From contig NC_071329.1 of assembly GCF_010183535.1 (NCBI RefSeq), positions 11,842,001-11,906,000 of the forward strand: a stretch of DNA of 64,000 nt. The letters run 5' to 3'. The position numbers and the translations under genes are program-made. Position 1 is the stretch's first letter. The number at the start of each line of letters is the position of its first letter. This stretch comes from Caenorhabditis remanei. Taxonomy: Eukaryota > Nematoda > Chromadorea > Rhabditida > Rhabditidae. Positions 26,278 through 38,812 of the stretch are shown here, one piece after another. The notes beneath the pieces were generated by a model. The model worked only from the letters and a program-made list of their open reading frames with translations. It had not been told where the DNA came from and ran no database searches.

Positions 26278-27974
26278 CTAATTGCATTTTGAATGACAGT
26301 CAGACCTCATACTTTACTGATGGAAGATACTTTTAAGACGGATTCTGAGATTCTAAAAATTCCGAAAGATGACAGGTTTCTTTTCCATTTGGGAATCCTG
26401 AATGAAATAACCCATTTCGTTGTTTTTCAAAGCTTACAAAGCTCAGGATCGGAAAAACAAGTTTTGCGAACGAACGGGGGTATGAAAACCTAAAAACAAG
26501 AAAAGAGAATGGGAGAAGGAACGAGAGAAATACGTCAATGATGATGTGTAATGATCTCATATGAGAGCGTTCAGTCTGAAATTCTGCCGCCGAAATCGAA
26601 TTTTTGATCAACAGACAGACAATTTCAGAGTGCTTTGAGTGCAAAAAAAGTACGAGACTTGCCCTTTCTCTCACGGTTTCCCTCTTGCTGCTTCTCCGCT
26701 TTTCGCTAGTTTTATAGACGAACAGAATCCAGTTGTCTCTTTCAATACTGCGAGAGACTATGGCAAAGCAAGAGACGCAGTGAGCGCAAGCGCGCCCCAA
26801 GGCAAAGAGGGCGTGCACGAGACGGCGGGTCGATTTGAGGCTCTGTCCATCTGCGCCTCTTGCTTTAAAGCGTAGCTTAAGGCTGTCTCTACGCCGGTTT
26901 TCTTTCTCTTTTTCTACCTTCTTTTCTATCTTTTCTTTCTGTTTCCATCTCGTAACACTCAAATCTTCCTTTCGTATAGTCGTTCTTTCTCGTTGCTTTT
27001 CGTTATTTTGTTTCCTGACAAAACAAGGAACTTTTTTATTTACTTTTTAACTTCCATTTTTTATCTCTATAACGTCCCCAAACTATTCAAATTTGACGTA
27101 AGAAAGTTTAGAGCGAACAAATTCATGATAAGACGATTGTAGCGAATCACATTTTTCATCAATTTAACATGTTTATCTGTGTTTGCACATGATGTTTTCA
27201 TTAAATGTTTCCGAAAAGGGACTTCATTTTACTCAAATTAATTCGAAATTTGTATATTTACCTTTATGGTGCGTCAGTGTCAAACCATTGTAAATCCATT
27301 CGAATAGTGTGAAGTGTAATATTTCTTGCGAATCGTTCGATTTCGACATATATATGTTTTGTACGAAAGAAACTAATCTTTTCCATATGTCTTTCGAGAT
27401 CACAATTCAACGATATGCTTTGAACTAACAAATTGAACTAATTGCAAACATTAAACTGATTGTAAATTCAGCAATTGCAATTGATGACAACTTTCAATTG
27501 TATTGTTTGCTTTTTATTTGTATTTTTATCTGCATTTGATTATGATACCTTAATTATTTCTATAATTGTTTAGCGTAGTTAGCTTAAATCGTTTTCCATA
27601 AACCCGTATCTAAAGTTTATCTTGTAGTCTTCACTATATTGCTAATTTACTGTTACTAGTTTCTCTCCAGGATGCTTAGTACCTTGTGAAGCCTTCATCA
27701 ATGTAGATATGATACTATTACTATGTTTTAAGAATTTTGAGCTTCTATCTGTGTTTGGCTACAATCTCAGGGTTTCACCGCTGTCTCATACTAGGTGTTA
27801 TTTATTCTCAAACTGTATGTAATTCACCCAATTCATAGATTCTCTCACTTATAATTGTTCAAAGTTTCACAAGCCTCAATTGAAAAAATCACTAATATTT
27901 TATACTTCTCTCTAACCTATTGATCGTCTCCGCCTGCTGCAATAAATAATATCCATTAAATTAAAGGACATACA
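26278..27974. other. Upstream region of lin-23
   Basis: No exon is supported in 1.7 kb. A GC-rich block (26740-26890) looks like a promoter core. The last kilobase before lin-23 is AT-rich. A 209-codon minus-strand frame across 26333-26962 is judged to be chance. Confidence 0.5.
26771..26780 (-). promoter_or_regulatory. CTGCGTCTCT promoter motif
   Basis: An exact CTGCGTCTCT (minus strand) sits in a GC-rich block between the carboxypeptidase and lin-23. This word is over-represented in Caenorhabditis promoters of widely expressed genes. Which gene it serves is not clear. Confidence 0.4.
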
Positions 27975-30630
27975 ATGTCTTCGCCCCACCCTGCTTCAAC
28001 GACTCAGCAGCTGGCAGACTTGTCGTTGACGGAAGAAGGCGAACATGATGAGGGCAAACCGCTTTCTGTCGACTACCTTCAAGGGCATGGGGATCTGATC
28101 GAGGTAGGTACTACAAACGAGATTTTCCTCATAATCGCATTTTTATATACAATAAATTTTATAACACTGATTTTTCTCATGGGAATTCTTTTCGACTAAT
28201 TACTTTCAAAAAAGTGAGCATGATGTATCCCAAATCAGTACGTCAACGCTGGGCTCACTGGTCCTTCAAGCATAAGTTTTTCCTTAGTCTAGTTTTTCAA
28301 ATGAAATTGATTGATCTAGTGTTATATTTTCATTTTTCAGGAGGTATTAAAATGGAGTGAGCATGAACAAATCGATTTTATGGGCAAAATAGTTAATCGA
28401 TTATCACATTATCAACTGGGGAAAGTCGATACATTTATAAGGCCCATGCTTCAGAGAGATTTTATCACTAATTTACCTGGTAAGCAATGCATTTTCTTTC
28501 ACATCAGTATATCTATGAAATTGCAGCGCATCTCGTGGAGTTGACACTCTTCAATGTGAACGCAGAGTCCCTGAAAGCTTGCGAAAAAGTGAGTACAAGT
28601 TGGCGATGTGCATTGGCTCGTGGACAGCACTGGAAGAAATTGATTGAAAAGAATGTGAGAAGTGATTCCCTTTGGTGGGGACTTTCTGAAAAAAGACACT
28701 GGTTAGTTCTTCCGTTCCAATTTTAAAAAACTGCCAAAATATGAAAACAAGGCATTCTCATTAACGTTTTTTAGGGATAAATTTCTGAACATTGGCCGAG
28801 AAATGTCAGTTCTCCGTATCTGTGAGAAATATGGTTACGATCCATCCGCCAAACGAGAAAAACTCGAACAGCTCATTTTGATGCACGTTTTCTACAGCAA
28901 GCTGTATCCAAAGATTATCAAAGACATTCACAATATAGACAGTAATTGGAAACGAGGAAATTACAAGATGACTCGTATCAATTGTCAATCGGAGAATAGC
29001 AAAGGAGTCTACTGTCTTCAATACGACGATGATAAAATTGTATCGGGATTGAGAGATAACACCATTAAGGTATTATCTTATTATTCTATCAATAGTTGCT
29101 AAAAAATGTTTCTTTAGATCTGGAATCGAAAAGACTACACCTGTAGTCGAATTCTCTCGGGGCATACCGGATCTGTTCTATGCCTTCAGTACGATAACCG
29201 TGTCATTATTTCTGGATCTTCCGATGCTACCGTTCGTGTTTGGGATGTTGAAACTGGTGAATGCATAAAAACCTTGATCCACCATTGTGAAGCTGTACTC
29301 CATCTTCGATTCGCTAATGGAATTATGGTCACCTGCTCAAAAGATAGATCGATTGCTGTTTGGGATATGGTATCGCCACGGGATATTACTATACGAAGAG
29401 TTCTTGTTGGCCACCGTGCAGCTGTGAATGTCGTTGATTTTGATGATAGATACATTGTCAGTGCGAGTGGAGATAGAACTATCAAAGTAAGTTCTTTGTC
29501 ATTTCTATCATTGTTCATTCATTAATTCTCAGGTCTGGTCAATGGATACTTTGGAATTCGTGCGAACTCTTTCTGGTCACAGACGTGGAATTGCTTGTCT
29601 TCAGTATCGTGGACGACTCGTGGTTTCTGGATCCAGTGATAATACAATTCGGCTTTGGGATATACATTCTGGTGTCTGTCTACGTGTTCTTGAAGGTCAC
29701 GAAGAACTCGTTAGATGCATTCGATTCGACGAGAAACGTATTGTCTCTGGAGCCTACGACGGGAAAATCAAAGTGTGGGACCTTCAAGCTGCCCTTGATC
29801 CACGTGCTCTCGCAACTGAAATTTGTCTATGCTCCTTAGTTCAACACACTGGAAGAGTTTTCCGTTTGCAATTCGATGATTTCCAAATTGTCTCATCTTC
29901 TCATGATGACACTATTCTCATTTGGGACTTCTTGGACGCACCAGTGCTACAGAATGCACCCGTCAGAGTAAGTGCACCATCTGGAAAACATCTGGGTAAC
30001 AAAGACTAGGGGAGATTAATTTCATTTGTGTGCGCGTGTAGTGATACAAAGCAAATGAATAAATAAAAGTACATGTGACAAGTGAAATTCTGAAAATATT
30101 GTCTAGAAAACCGATAAATTTGAAAACTGTCTTTTATACAGGCCACTCTGCCAGAGCTCCCGAATCAAGCTGCCGTTGCTCGCGGCCTAATGCTCTTCGA
30201 AATGGCTGCAAGACGTGAAATTGAACGTCGTGATCGAGAAATTATTGAAGAACAGCAACCAAGAGTCGTACCTCGTGGCAATAATGGTCGTCGAGTCCAA
30301 GAAGCAGCAATGATTGTAGTTGGTAATGCAGTCAATCGCAATCCCCCCGTAGACAATGATGGATCATCGTCAGACGAAGAACTTGAACGTGGAGATCAAG
30401 CCCATCCCCCAGCACAACCGCACAACCAGAATCATAGAAGGAGACAGCCAAGACCTGAGCTGCCGGTGAGGCTCATGGTAAGTCATCAATTTAAAGAATG
30501 ACCGATAACAACAATTGAATAGTTACAGCAAGAAATGAATGCTGCATTCGATTTGCGACGACCGCATCACAACTTGGACCATTTAGCTGGTGGAGATATA
30601 GATGAAGAGATGCCTGAAGGCAGACCATAA
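27975..30630 (+). CDS. lin-23: LIN-23, F-box/WD40 substrate receptor (beta-TrCP)
   Basis: Eight exons: 27975-28103, 28341-28479, 28527-28701, 28775-29069, 29118-29486, 29533-29967, 30142-30477, 30529-30630, giving 659 residues (about 665 in C. elegans). The F-box lies at about residues 86-130 ([20 protein letters not shown]). Seven WD40 blades follow from about 218 to 510, with repeats such as [20 protein letters not shown] and [20 protein letters not shown]. The C-terminal 140 residues are charged and of low complexity, as in the worm protein. LIN-23 is the substrate-binding subunit of an SCF (Skp1-Cul1-F-box) ubiquitin ligase. It recognises phosphodegrons and limits cell division, and shapes axons and synapses in C. 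elegans. Intron 6 contains an in-frame stop (30007-30009) and two AATAAA words, so a shorter isoform is possible. Confidence 0.97.
30058..30067 (+). terminator. Overlapping AATAAA signals inside lin-23 intron 6
   Basis: AATAAATAAA lies about 50 bases after an in-frame TAG reached by reading through the exon 6 donor. It could end a truncated transcript. Confidence 0.4.
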
Positions 30631-33600
30631 AGCCTATTTTTCTTTTCTTCTTCGAACTTTAAACCAACAGATCTTAAACCGGTGCAGATATCAATCCATC
30701 TATTAACAATTGCCTTCTATGTTCATCTATCCATATTCCGCCGTTTGTACATTATCCGTGTGTGCTCCCCTTGTTTCTCTTGCACCCCCCACTGCACCCA
30801 CTATTCATTGATCTGTGATATGGTAGTGTGTGTACTTCCATTCGCACTATATCCACCTTATTTTTCCCTTGTTTGGTATGTTGGAACTTCACTCACACTC
30901 GCTCCCGTTGTCTCGCTTTTAAACCCGAGAATAATTCCGTCTGTCAACTATTTTTCACCGTTTTTTTCAAAGTCGCTTGTATAGCGGGTGTCTTCTCATA
31001 AACTCTCATCATTTTCTTTTCTGAAAAGTTCCCTCTCTTTCTCTTTTTCAACGGTTTCCTTTTTTACGGCAACACGTTATGATAACTCCTATCCCTTTTT
31101 TCCAACATGCACATTTTCAACCGCTTCACACAAATCTGTTCCCATTAACTTTATTCGTTTCCAATTCTCCCCTTTTCCACTGCTTCCAATTCCATGTTTT
31201 CCTCTATTTGTTCCGAAATTTGCGTTCTGTATAGTTCAAAATGGCATAAACAATTTCTGGGTTATTTGATAGCGATATTTCAAACATTCCATTTTCCCCA
31301 ACTCCCATTTTCATTATCATTTTTGTCACTTCCTGTCGGTTGTACGTCACTGTCACTGACAACTTTGCAGAATCGATTCGAGCATTTCTGCAACTTCTTT
31401 ACACTTAACTACACCTGGTCATGTGACAATTGTGATTAGGAAAAAATAGAAAAGTTAACCTTTCCATGAATATCGTCGCTGAACTCAATAACGTGTATAT
31501 TTAAATCGATAAGAATGCGAAATTCAAGTCATGAGACTGGTAAAATGACAACGTATTGATTAGATATTCACAAGTTTTCTGCTTTTTCCAACTATTTGCT
31601 GATCAAAAATGTGACAGATCAAGTGTCCGGTAGGGCGTTTTTTTTCACTTGCACAATTTATTTTCTGCCAACTGGAGAAATCGTAATTTGTATTTCGGAT
31701 GAGTCACAATTGAAAAATGAACTCGAACTATGGCAGAAGAGTTCAATTTCATCGAGTTCTTATCATTTCTAGCGGAAAGGTGTCGGATGGGATTATAGTA
31801 AAAAAGAAAGTTGACGAATTTGGCGGAGAATGGAATTCAAGAGCGAATGGACACACTTTGTAGGATGATTTTAGGAGAAAATGAAAATTTTGATTTATGA
31901 TGAAGAAAGCAGAGAACTATTGAAAAGTGCATTGTGGGTGTAGTAAATACTGAGAATTTTCGATTTCAATGAAGATGAAGAATACTGTAATTTAATGAGA
32001 ATATACACCGCTACTGTAATTGCTGAAACATTTCATTGCAGTAGAATTAATAAATATACTTTGAATTTACAAAATGAGACTGAAAAGGTTTGGATCGGAA
32101 TGCATATGTATTTACAAATGAACTCTGTAGTAATGGATTTCATTGTAGATTTGACTAGAATCTCGGAATGTAACATTAATACTGATGCTTTTGTACGGAT
32201 TTTCGATTTTCTGAATCTTGTCAGCACAATTATTTCATTCAATTCGTGCATTTTGTGACCCCCTATTTTCAGACAAAACGTGAAATGTAACTTCCGTTTA
32301 AGCCAGTGATCACTATCAATATTCTATGTAGCCTAGATCAAAAATATAAATATTTTTAAAAATATCAAACACCAGATTCTCAAATTTCCACCCTCAACTT
32401 ATTCCGAGCTTCTAGACTGATCTACAGAGATGTAACATGAATTTTCAATCATTTTTCACTCAGAAATCTTCTTTTCCAAATAACTCCCTCTCAGTTTCGT
32501 CTTGATGCTGAATTTCGGAGTGGAGGGGAAAATTGTTGCTGAATTGTTTATTAGATATGAAGTTGGAGGTCGAAACTGATCATTAGTAAACCTGAAAAAT
32601 ATGAAATGGAACTGTTTTCTCAGAGGGAGACATAACAAGAGCAGAATGTGATTCATCTCAAGTTTCCCCAAATAAATTCAATTCTTGTTTTCCTTTTTGA
32701 TGGCTTCTTTTTGTCAAATTTCGTGTTTTCCGTTCAAAAGAGTTCTGAGTCTATAAAGCGTAAGCTGATTAATCATGCACTATTATTCGAAAATTCGAAA
32801 TAAACATCTGACATTTTTTTCCCTTTTTCTTTCAAATTCAGAGGAGACGTCACAACAAGAAGCATATCAATGATAATCGGTGAAAACGAACTAGTGATTA
32901 ATGTGTCAGGTGGCAGAAAAATGAAGAGAGTGAAGATCAGAAAATATACTGTGAAGATTCTGTGAAGAAAATGAATGAAGACAAACGGAAATTGGTGATT
33001 TTTGGAAATGTATCGAAAGGTTAAAAGATATGAAAAATACAATTTTGATAGTGATTTGTTGTGACAGTTTGGTTTTAGAATGAATAGTATAGTCTCAGAT
33101 TTCAGAATGCAACAAAAAAGCTACAGTAACCTGGAGTACGGTATTTTTACTAATAAATTCCCATTAAGAATGATTTTGACCTTCTGATATAGAATCTAAT
33201 AGTGAGACTCAATTCTTGGAAGTTTCAGATAAGGAGAAGGTTCCTGTAGCCGATTCCTCTATGAGAGAAGATTCTGAACGTTTTTGTTTAATATTTTATA
33301 CCAAAATGTTACATTTCCCTTTTTTCCTTGCAGTTTTTCGTATGCTTTGTACCAGCCCTCCCAGTTTAACGCATCTTCTTTTCCTTCTTCATATTTTTCT
33401 TTTCCCTATCAATTTGCTCTTCTTCTTTTTTCTTTTCTTCATATTTTCCTCACACTCCAACAGTCATCTGACCCCTTCCTCCCCTTTTCTTACGTCCTTC
33501 TCAGCTGCTACTTCTCCCAAAAAAAGAAAGAAGACAACACAGTTCTCGATTTCGCAAAAGTGAGAAAGTGGCAACGGTAACTGCTGACCCTATGCCTATA

Positions 33601-36600
33601 ACTATTATTTGTTTCCGACAAAAAATGCGGAAAAATCAGATAAAAAATTCAACGTGGTGAGAGTAAGAGAGGGAGTTTTTGTGATGAATGATGCAGACTC
33701 CGCATTATTATTGAAATTGATAAGGAATAAAAGAGAAAGTGAAAGAAGGAGTAAACGGGAGTGATCAGTGGGAAAATGGACGGAGGAGGAACGTACGTAA
33801 CTGGCACATTATGACAGACTGCTTCAATGAGGCTACAGTATCACGACTGAAAGAAATCAGAATCAGGAGCAATTGACGTCAGAGATAAATGATTATTGGT
33901 GACCTAACTACATGAAAAAAGTGATTCAGAGACATACAGTAAACCATACAGTAAACCAGAATCCACGCGTCTCTTCTGAAAATTCCACCCTCCAAAGTTA
34001 CCGTAATCTCTTTCTCTTCCGCTTCACTTTCTCCCAACAAACCTTATCTTCGAACTCGAAAAAGTTCATGAGACAATTCAACGTCACATTAATTGGCCAA
34101 TTTTCTCCAAAATTCTGTGAGAAATGTTTGTTTTTCAGGGGATTCGTTGAATAATTTAAAGTGCAAAATCATTTTTTCATCAAAAGAAAAAACTTCTGAA
34201 AATCTCATGAAAACTCGTTCCAGTCTTCTGAATTTGAGATGAGCCCTCTTCATGACTTTGCAAATGAAAATCTTCAGTCGAAGAGTATGAATCAGACGTT
34301 ACCATTATCGAAAAGCCATGCGTTTTCTTTTCCAGTAAATCTATGATCGAATTATGTCGACCTTTTCCTCAAACTGCAAACTTTCTAGAACATATATGTG
34401 TCACATATGTGAATATCCGGTAGCACCGGATTAGTATCAGTTTTTTTAATAAATGCCACTCCAACTTTGACCGATAAATTAGATATGAAATTAGAAAACG
34501 AGCATAGATTATATCGGAAACGTCTCACTCCATTTTAAAATGGATTACGCAAAATATGAGGTGAGATCTGTAATGTTTGCAACATTCAAAAATAGTATGG
34601 CATCATGAGAGGTCGCTGAGATACTCACATATCAATCACTGATAGTATGCACTTTTTGACAGTTTTTTCGTGTCATGTGCGAGATTCAGAAACGGAAATA
34701 TCGTTCTCTCGACTTTTGAGATATCGAGAAAGTTGAGATATCTTTTTTATCAGATATACGTTTCCCGAATACAGAAAAAGAGATTTTTGGTTATTACTAA
34801 AAATCATCATTTTGAGAGTGAAGGAATGATTGATTGACAGGAAAGGAGAAATATAAAAGAGAGAAAAATGGATGATAAAAATGAGAAAAAAGATATGAAG
34901 ATATGGGTTGGTATGAGGATTGAACGGTATGGACTAGAGAGAAAAGATGGCAACGTGACTGAATAAAGGAAGTTGCGTTTAGTTGATAGACTTTAGTCAG
35001 GTTGATCAATCAAAACATAGATAATCGTAGATTAAATAGTTCAATTTCCAATAGAAACAATAGGAAATGTAGTCTGATTGAATGATCTATCTTGTATTTT
35101 TGATATGAGAAAGATAACTTTTCTAGTTATTCCACTAATTCGAAGAAATCGAAATGTTGCAAAGTGTTCACAGAAGTCTACTACCTCACGAGCTTCAATT
35201 CGATTTGTTGACGCGTTACTTTCTAAATTCACTCGTTTCCCGTATAAATCTCTTACTCCTGTCAGTCACATAAGGATTGTCTAGAAATAGTCAGGGTGGT
35301 TGTGGAATGGTAAGAGCGATATAAAAATGTGGAATTTGAGTAGCTTTGAAACCGGTGCGAGAAGAATAAAGAGAAAGGTATCTTTAATATTTTTTGAACG
35401 ATATCTAGGCTGTCCTGGTTTCGAAATGTCCAAAGCTTTTCACAGAAGATTAAGAAGATGCTCAGGAGAAGATCTGCATTTCCAATTGAAGACAGAGTAA
35501 TGTTCTGAATCATCTGAAATACAGTTTGATGAATTTTTGGAGTTTAATAACTAGATCAAACTAGATCACATGAGCCGACTCCTCATATTATCTCTGGATC
35601 CAGAACACGAGTATACTGTAACTGGTTCAATGCTCTCTCCTCCTCGCCCTGTTCAACTCGATACACTCTAGCCTGATTCTGACCTTTAAAATTGTCAATC
35701 CGCTGTAATAATATTCTAGAAGTGATGTTTATTTATTTTTGTTTATTGTGTTGTCCTTCCTTTTCAAAACCGCATTCTTTTACACTCTTTATCTCTTTTC
35801 TCTCACTGATTCATTTCCTTTCTGTGTGGTTTAAACTTCAGGTTTCTCGATATTTTTTCTCCTCCACCATCTCAAATTTATGCATAAACTCATCTTCGCT
35901 TTTTTCATTTTCTCTTCGTCTCCCTCTTATTTCACCTTCTGCAAACCAAAGTGGGCGTGGCTTCGTTCCGAAAGTGGGCGGAGCATCGGAACGAGTGGCG
36001 TTTCGTGTCCTCTCCGGTCAGTCAACCAAGCCGACCTCTCAGTGCTCTTCTCTCTGAAATTTTGAGTTCTTGTCTGAAAGTGACCTACTTTCATTTACTA
36101 TCACACTATGATTCATCATCCAGTATATTTCTATGGAGAGTCTACATCAATGGATCTTCGTAAAGCAGCAACAATCTATTCTCTGCAAAGAATCGAACGA
36201 CTTCAGATGCTTAAAGTCACATCTCCACAGCATAACCGGTATGGTCAGTTCAAGAAAAGGATCACCAAATGATATATCCTTATCAAAAAGTCACGTGCCT
36301 TCTGGCTACATGGCTACAAGATCTACAGTCGACCTCGATCCCTTGGACTGTTTTTCCGCTTGTAAATTTGCAACGTGTAAATATAATATTTTGAGAAAAG
36401 GAAGCTAGTCTTAACTTTAGAATTCATTATTTATTTTGTTTAAACATGTTCTATTTTTTCTCCAAAAGGAGCCCCGCCCCCTTTGTATATTTTTCTGTCT
36501 GTACATTGTATGATATTTGTTTCTTTTACCGCTGGTTGGTCATCTCTTTTCACAAAGATTTGCAATACTTAATGGGATCTCATTTTCATGTTCAACTGTA

Positions 36601-38114
36601 TATATTTTGACAATTGTGATCTTTTTTCTATATAGTTTGATGAAAAACATAAAGTATTTATTTGGAATTGAGCTTGTATTGATTTCAGAGAGGACCTCAT
36701 CCATTGAAAACTTTTTTCAGACAATCTGGTAGTCTCACAGCAAAGGATCAATTACAGATCATGACGGCACAGCAAGACACAAAACTGTTCAAATTTAAAT
36801 TTAAAATCTACCAGTGTACAGTAGAACTAGCAACCTTCTTAAGAGTCTTAACCTCGACCACAACTTTATCAAGGCAGCAGTTTCAGATTAAAGTGAGTTT
36901 CAGATCAAAATAATTGTGCCAAGGTGTGCCTTTACTAGTAAAATAATCTGTCACTCATCTCCAGTCCAAACCTTCCGTAAATACTGTAATTGAAGCACAC
37001 AGAAGCACACTTGTAGTATAAACGGTAGCTCTTCAGCTGTCTTTCAAAAACTTAGTCACTTTGATCTTTTGTCTTCATCTGCAGAATTTTTGTCTCGGTT
37101 CCATAGTTTCAGAAGACTTCCAATTTTCATATCTTGTTAGTCACAGATTAAAAGTCAAATCTATCCAAGGTCATTCTATGATATTCATTGTGACATTATC
37201 ATTAAAATCGACTTTTTGAAAAAAAAACAAATACAGTATCCCTGTCTACTGAGACGGAGATATTCTTCCGATGCAACTTTCTGTTTCACGCTGGACTATC
37301 AAAACAGAATGGATCATACACCAGCAACTTGGCGCACTTTATTCTTTTCACTGATAACCGGATTATCAAAAGTAATTTACTATTACTACGGAAAGACACG
37401 TTACCGCAACAAACTTCAAATTCTGATAAATTTGTGTCGACTCAGCATTGACGGCACTAACACACATGTTCAGTTTCTGGAGAAGTTAATGGAAAAAAGT
37501 CACGAGGCTGATATAATTACTCGTTTTCGTAGTTTTCCAAATAATCTGATATTTGATAGTTTTTAACTGACCCGGGACCAGGTACGAGAATGCGATATAT
37601 TTTTTTAATTTGTGAAATAATTGATGTTAATATTTCAACTTGTTGGAACGACAACTGATTCGACTGGAAGAAAACTAGTGGAAAAACATTCCAGATGAAA
37701 AAGTTCATCTTGGTAAACAATTAATCTCGTTATTCCAACTTTGAAAAGCCCCAAAATTGACTCTGAACAAGTCTGACCGAATTTTGATGGTGGCCGTGGA
37801 CTAGTATTTACTCCGAAACAAACGCGCTCTATTGGACAACGGGCGATCTCTTTTTTCCGTTCATTTTTAGTACTGAAATCCAGTTTTTGACAGTTTTCAG
37901 CAATTTTTTAACGTTATCATGTTGCCAAAGTCGTTGAAAAGTATTATTGATTTTTCATAATTGTACAGCCATACCATCTTCTTTGAAATTCATCATTAAT
38001 TAGGCGAAGTTCTCAATTTTTTTCGATTTTCTTCGCTTCTCTTTTCCTTTATGTTACATTAAACTTTACTTTAAATTAATCTTTACATTAAACGTGTTTC
38101 TTGCAGAGGGTAAA
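30631..38114. other. 7.5-kb region without a convincing gene
   Basis: The first 800 bases are T/C-rich and probably hold the lin-23 3' UTR. The rest is AT-rich with scattered short frames. The most coding-like is 37216-37566 on the plus strand (116 codons, with TWRTLFFSL-like content), but it has no family match or splice support. GGGCGTGG and GGGCGGAG boxes lie at 35951-35977. CTACAGTAACC repeat units occur at 33120 and 33832. There is no tRNA or transposase signal. Confidence 0.45.
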
Positions 38115-38812
38115 ATGTTGGCTCGTACTATCCAGAGATTCTCCGCTGTCGCTCAGCGCGGATACGCCGCCGCTGCTGCAGCTCCAGTCAAGAACGCCAA
38201 CCCAGAGGAGCTTCGTCTCACTTTTGCCTCTCCAGACACAGTGAGTATTATATATTTTAGACGAGCTAATTATAAATTTCCTGTTCAGGCTGTCTTCAGC
38301 AACGCTGTTGTCAAGCAGGTTGATGTTCCCACCTTGGCAGGAATGGTCGGTGTTCTCGCCAACCACGTCCCAACCATCGGAGTTCTTAAGCCAGGAGTTG
38401 TTGCAGTGACAACAAACGAAGGTAAGATCGATAACATCAAGGGAATATTCTAAAAGTTGTGTTCCAGGAACTGTTCAACGCCTTTTCGTCTCCTCAGGAA
38501 CTCTTTCGGTTAACATTGATGGATCATGCCAAGTTCTTGCCGAGGAAGTTTTGAAGATTGAGGACATCGATGAGTCAGCTGCACGTGCCGAGCTTGAATC
38601 TGCTCAAAAAGCCTCCGGAGAAGGAAGCGAGGTAGCTCGTGCTGAAGCTCAAATTCGTGCTGAGGTATATTAGACGTTCAAAATTAAACTGTAGACACAG
38701 GTTTTCTTAACAAAATAAGCAATTCCCCAAGAAAATGCAATATATCTTCAAATTAAAAATAATTTTCCAGGTCGCTGAAGCTTTGATCAAGGCCGCCACG
38801 AACCAACAATAA
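38115..38812 (+). CDS. ATP synthase F1 delta subunit, mitochondrial
   Basis: Four exons: 38115-38240, 38289-38421, 38468-38664, 38771-38812, giving 165 residues. The first 23 residues, MLARTIQRFSAVAQRGYAAA and two more Ala, form a mitochondrial targeting sequence. The beta-sandwich domain follows, with LTFASPDTAVFSNAVVKQVD, the GMVGVLANHVPTIGVLKPG signature and GTLSVNIDGSCQVLAEE. The helical hairpin SAARAELESAQKA and AEAQIRAEVAEALIKAAT ends the protein. This is the delta/epsilon rotor subunit at the foot of the central stalk of complex V, binding gamma and the c-ring. The TTGCAG acceptor 8 bases before the ATG suggests trans-splicing. Strong codon bias (GCC, AAG, CTC, GTC) fits high expression. 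I recall F58F12.1 as the counterpart. Confidence 0.96.

Noticed and set aside
26333..26962. 209-codon minus-strand frame upstream of lin-23
   Set aside because: It spans a promoter-like GC-rich block, is made of Arg/Lys/Ser-rich and then Phe/Ser-rich stretches with no domain, and has no splice or start context.
33216..33563. 115-codon plus-strand frame starting near a TTTCAG (DKEKVPVADSSMREDSERF)
   Set aside because: After the first 25 codons it is a Phe/Ser/Leu-rich translation of T-rich DNA; no partner exon was found.
34389..34411. CATATATGTGTCACATATGTG palindrome as a possible regulatory hairpin or miRNA
   Set aside because: The stem is too short for a miRNA precursor and AT-rich palindromes of this size are expected by chance.
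37216..37566. 116-codon plus-strand frame in the lin-23 to ATP synthase spacer
   Set aside because: Composition is somewhat protein-like, but there is no family, splice site or neighbour support. Kept only as a note in the spacer entry.
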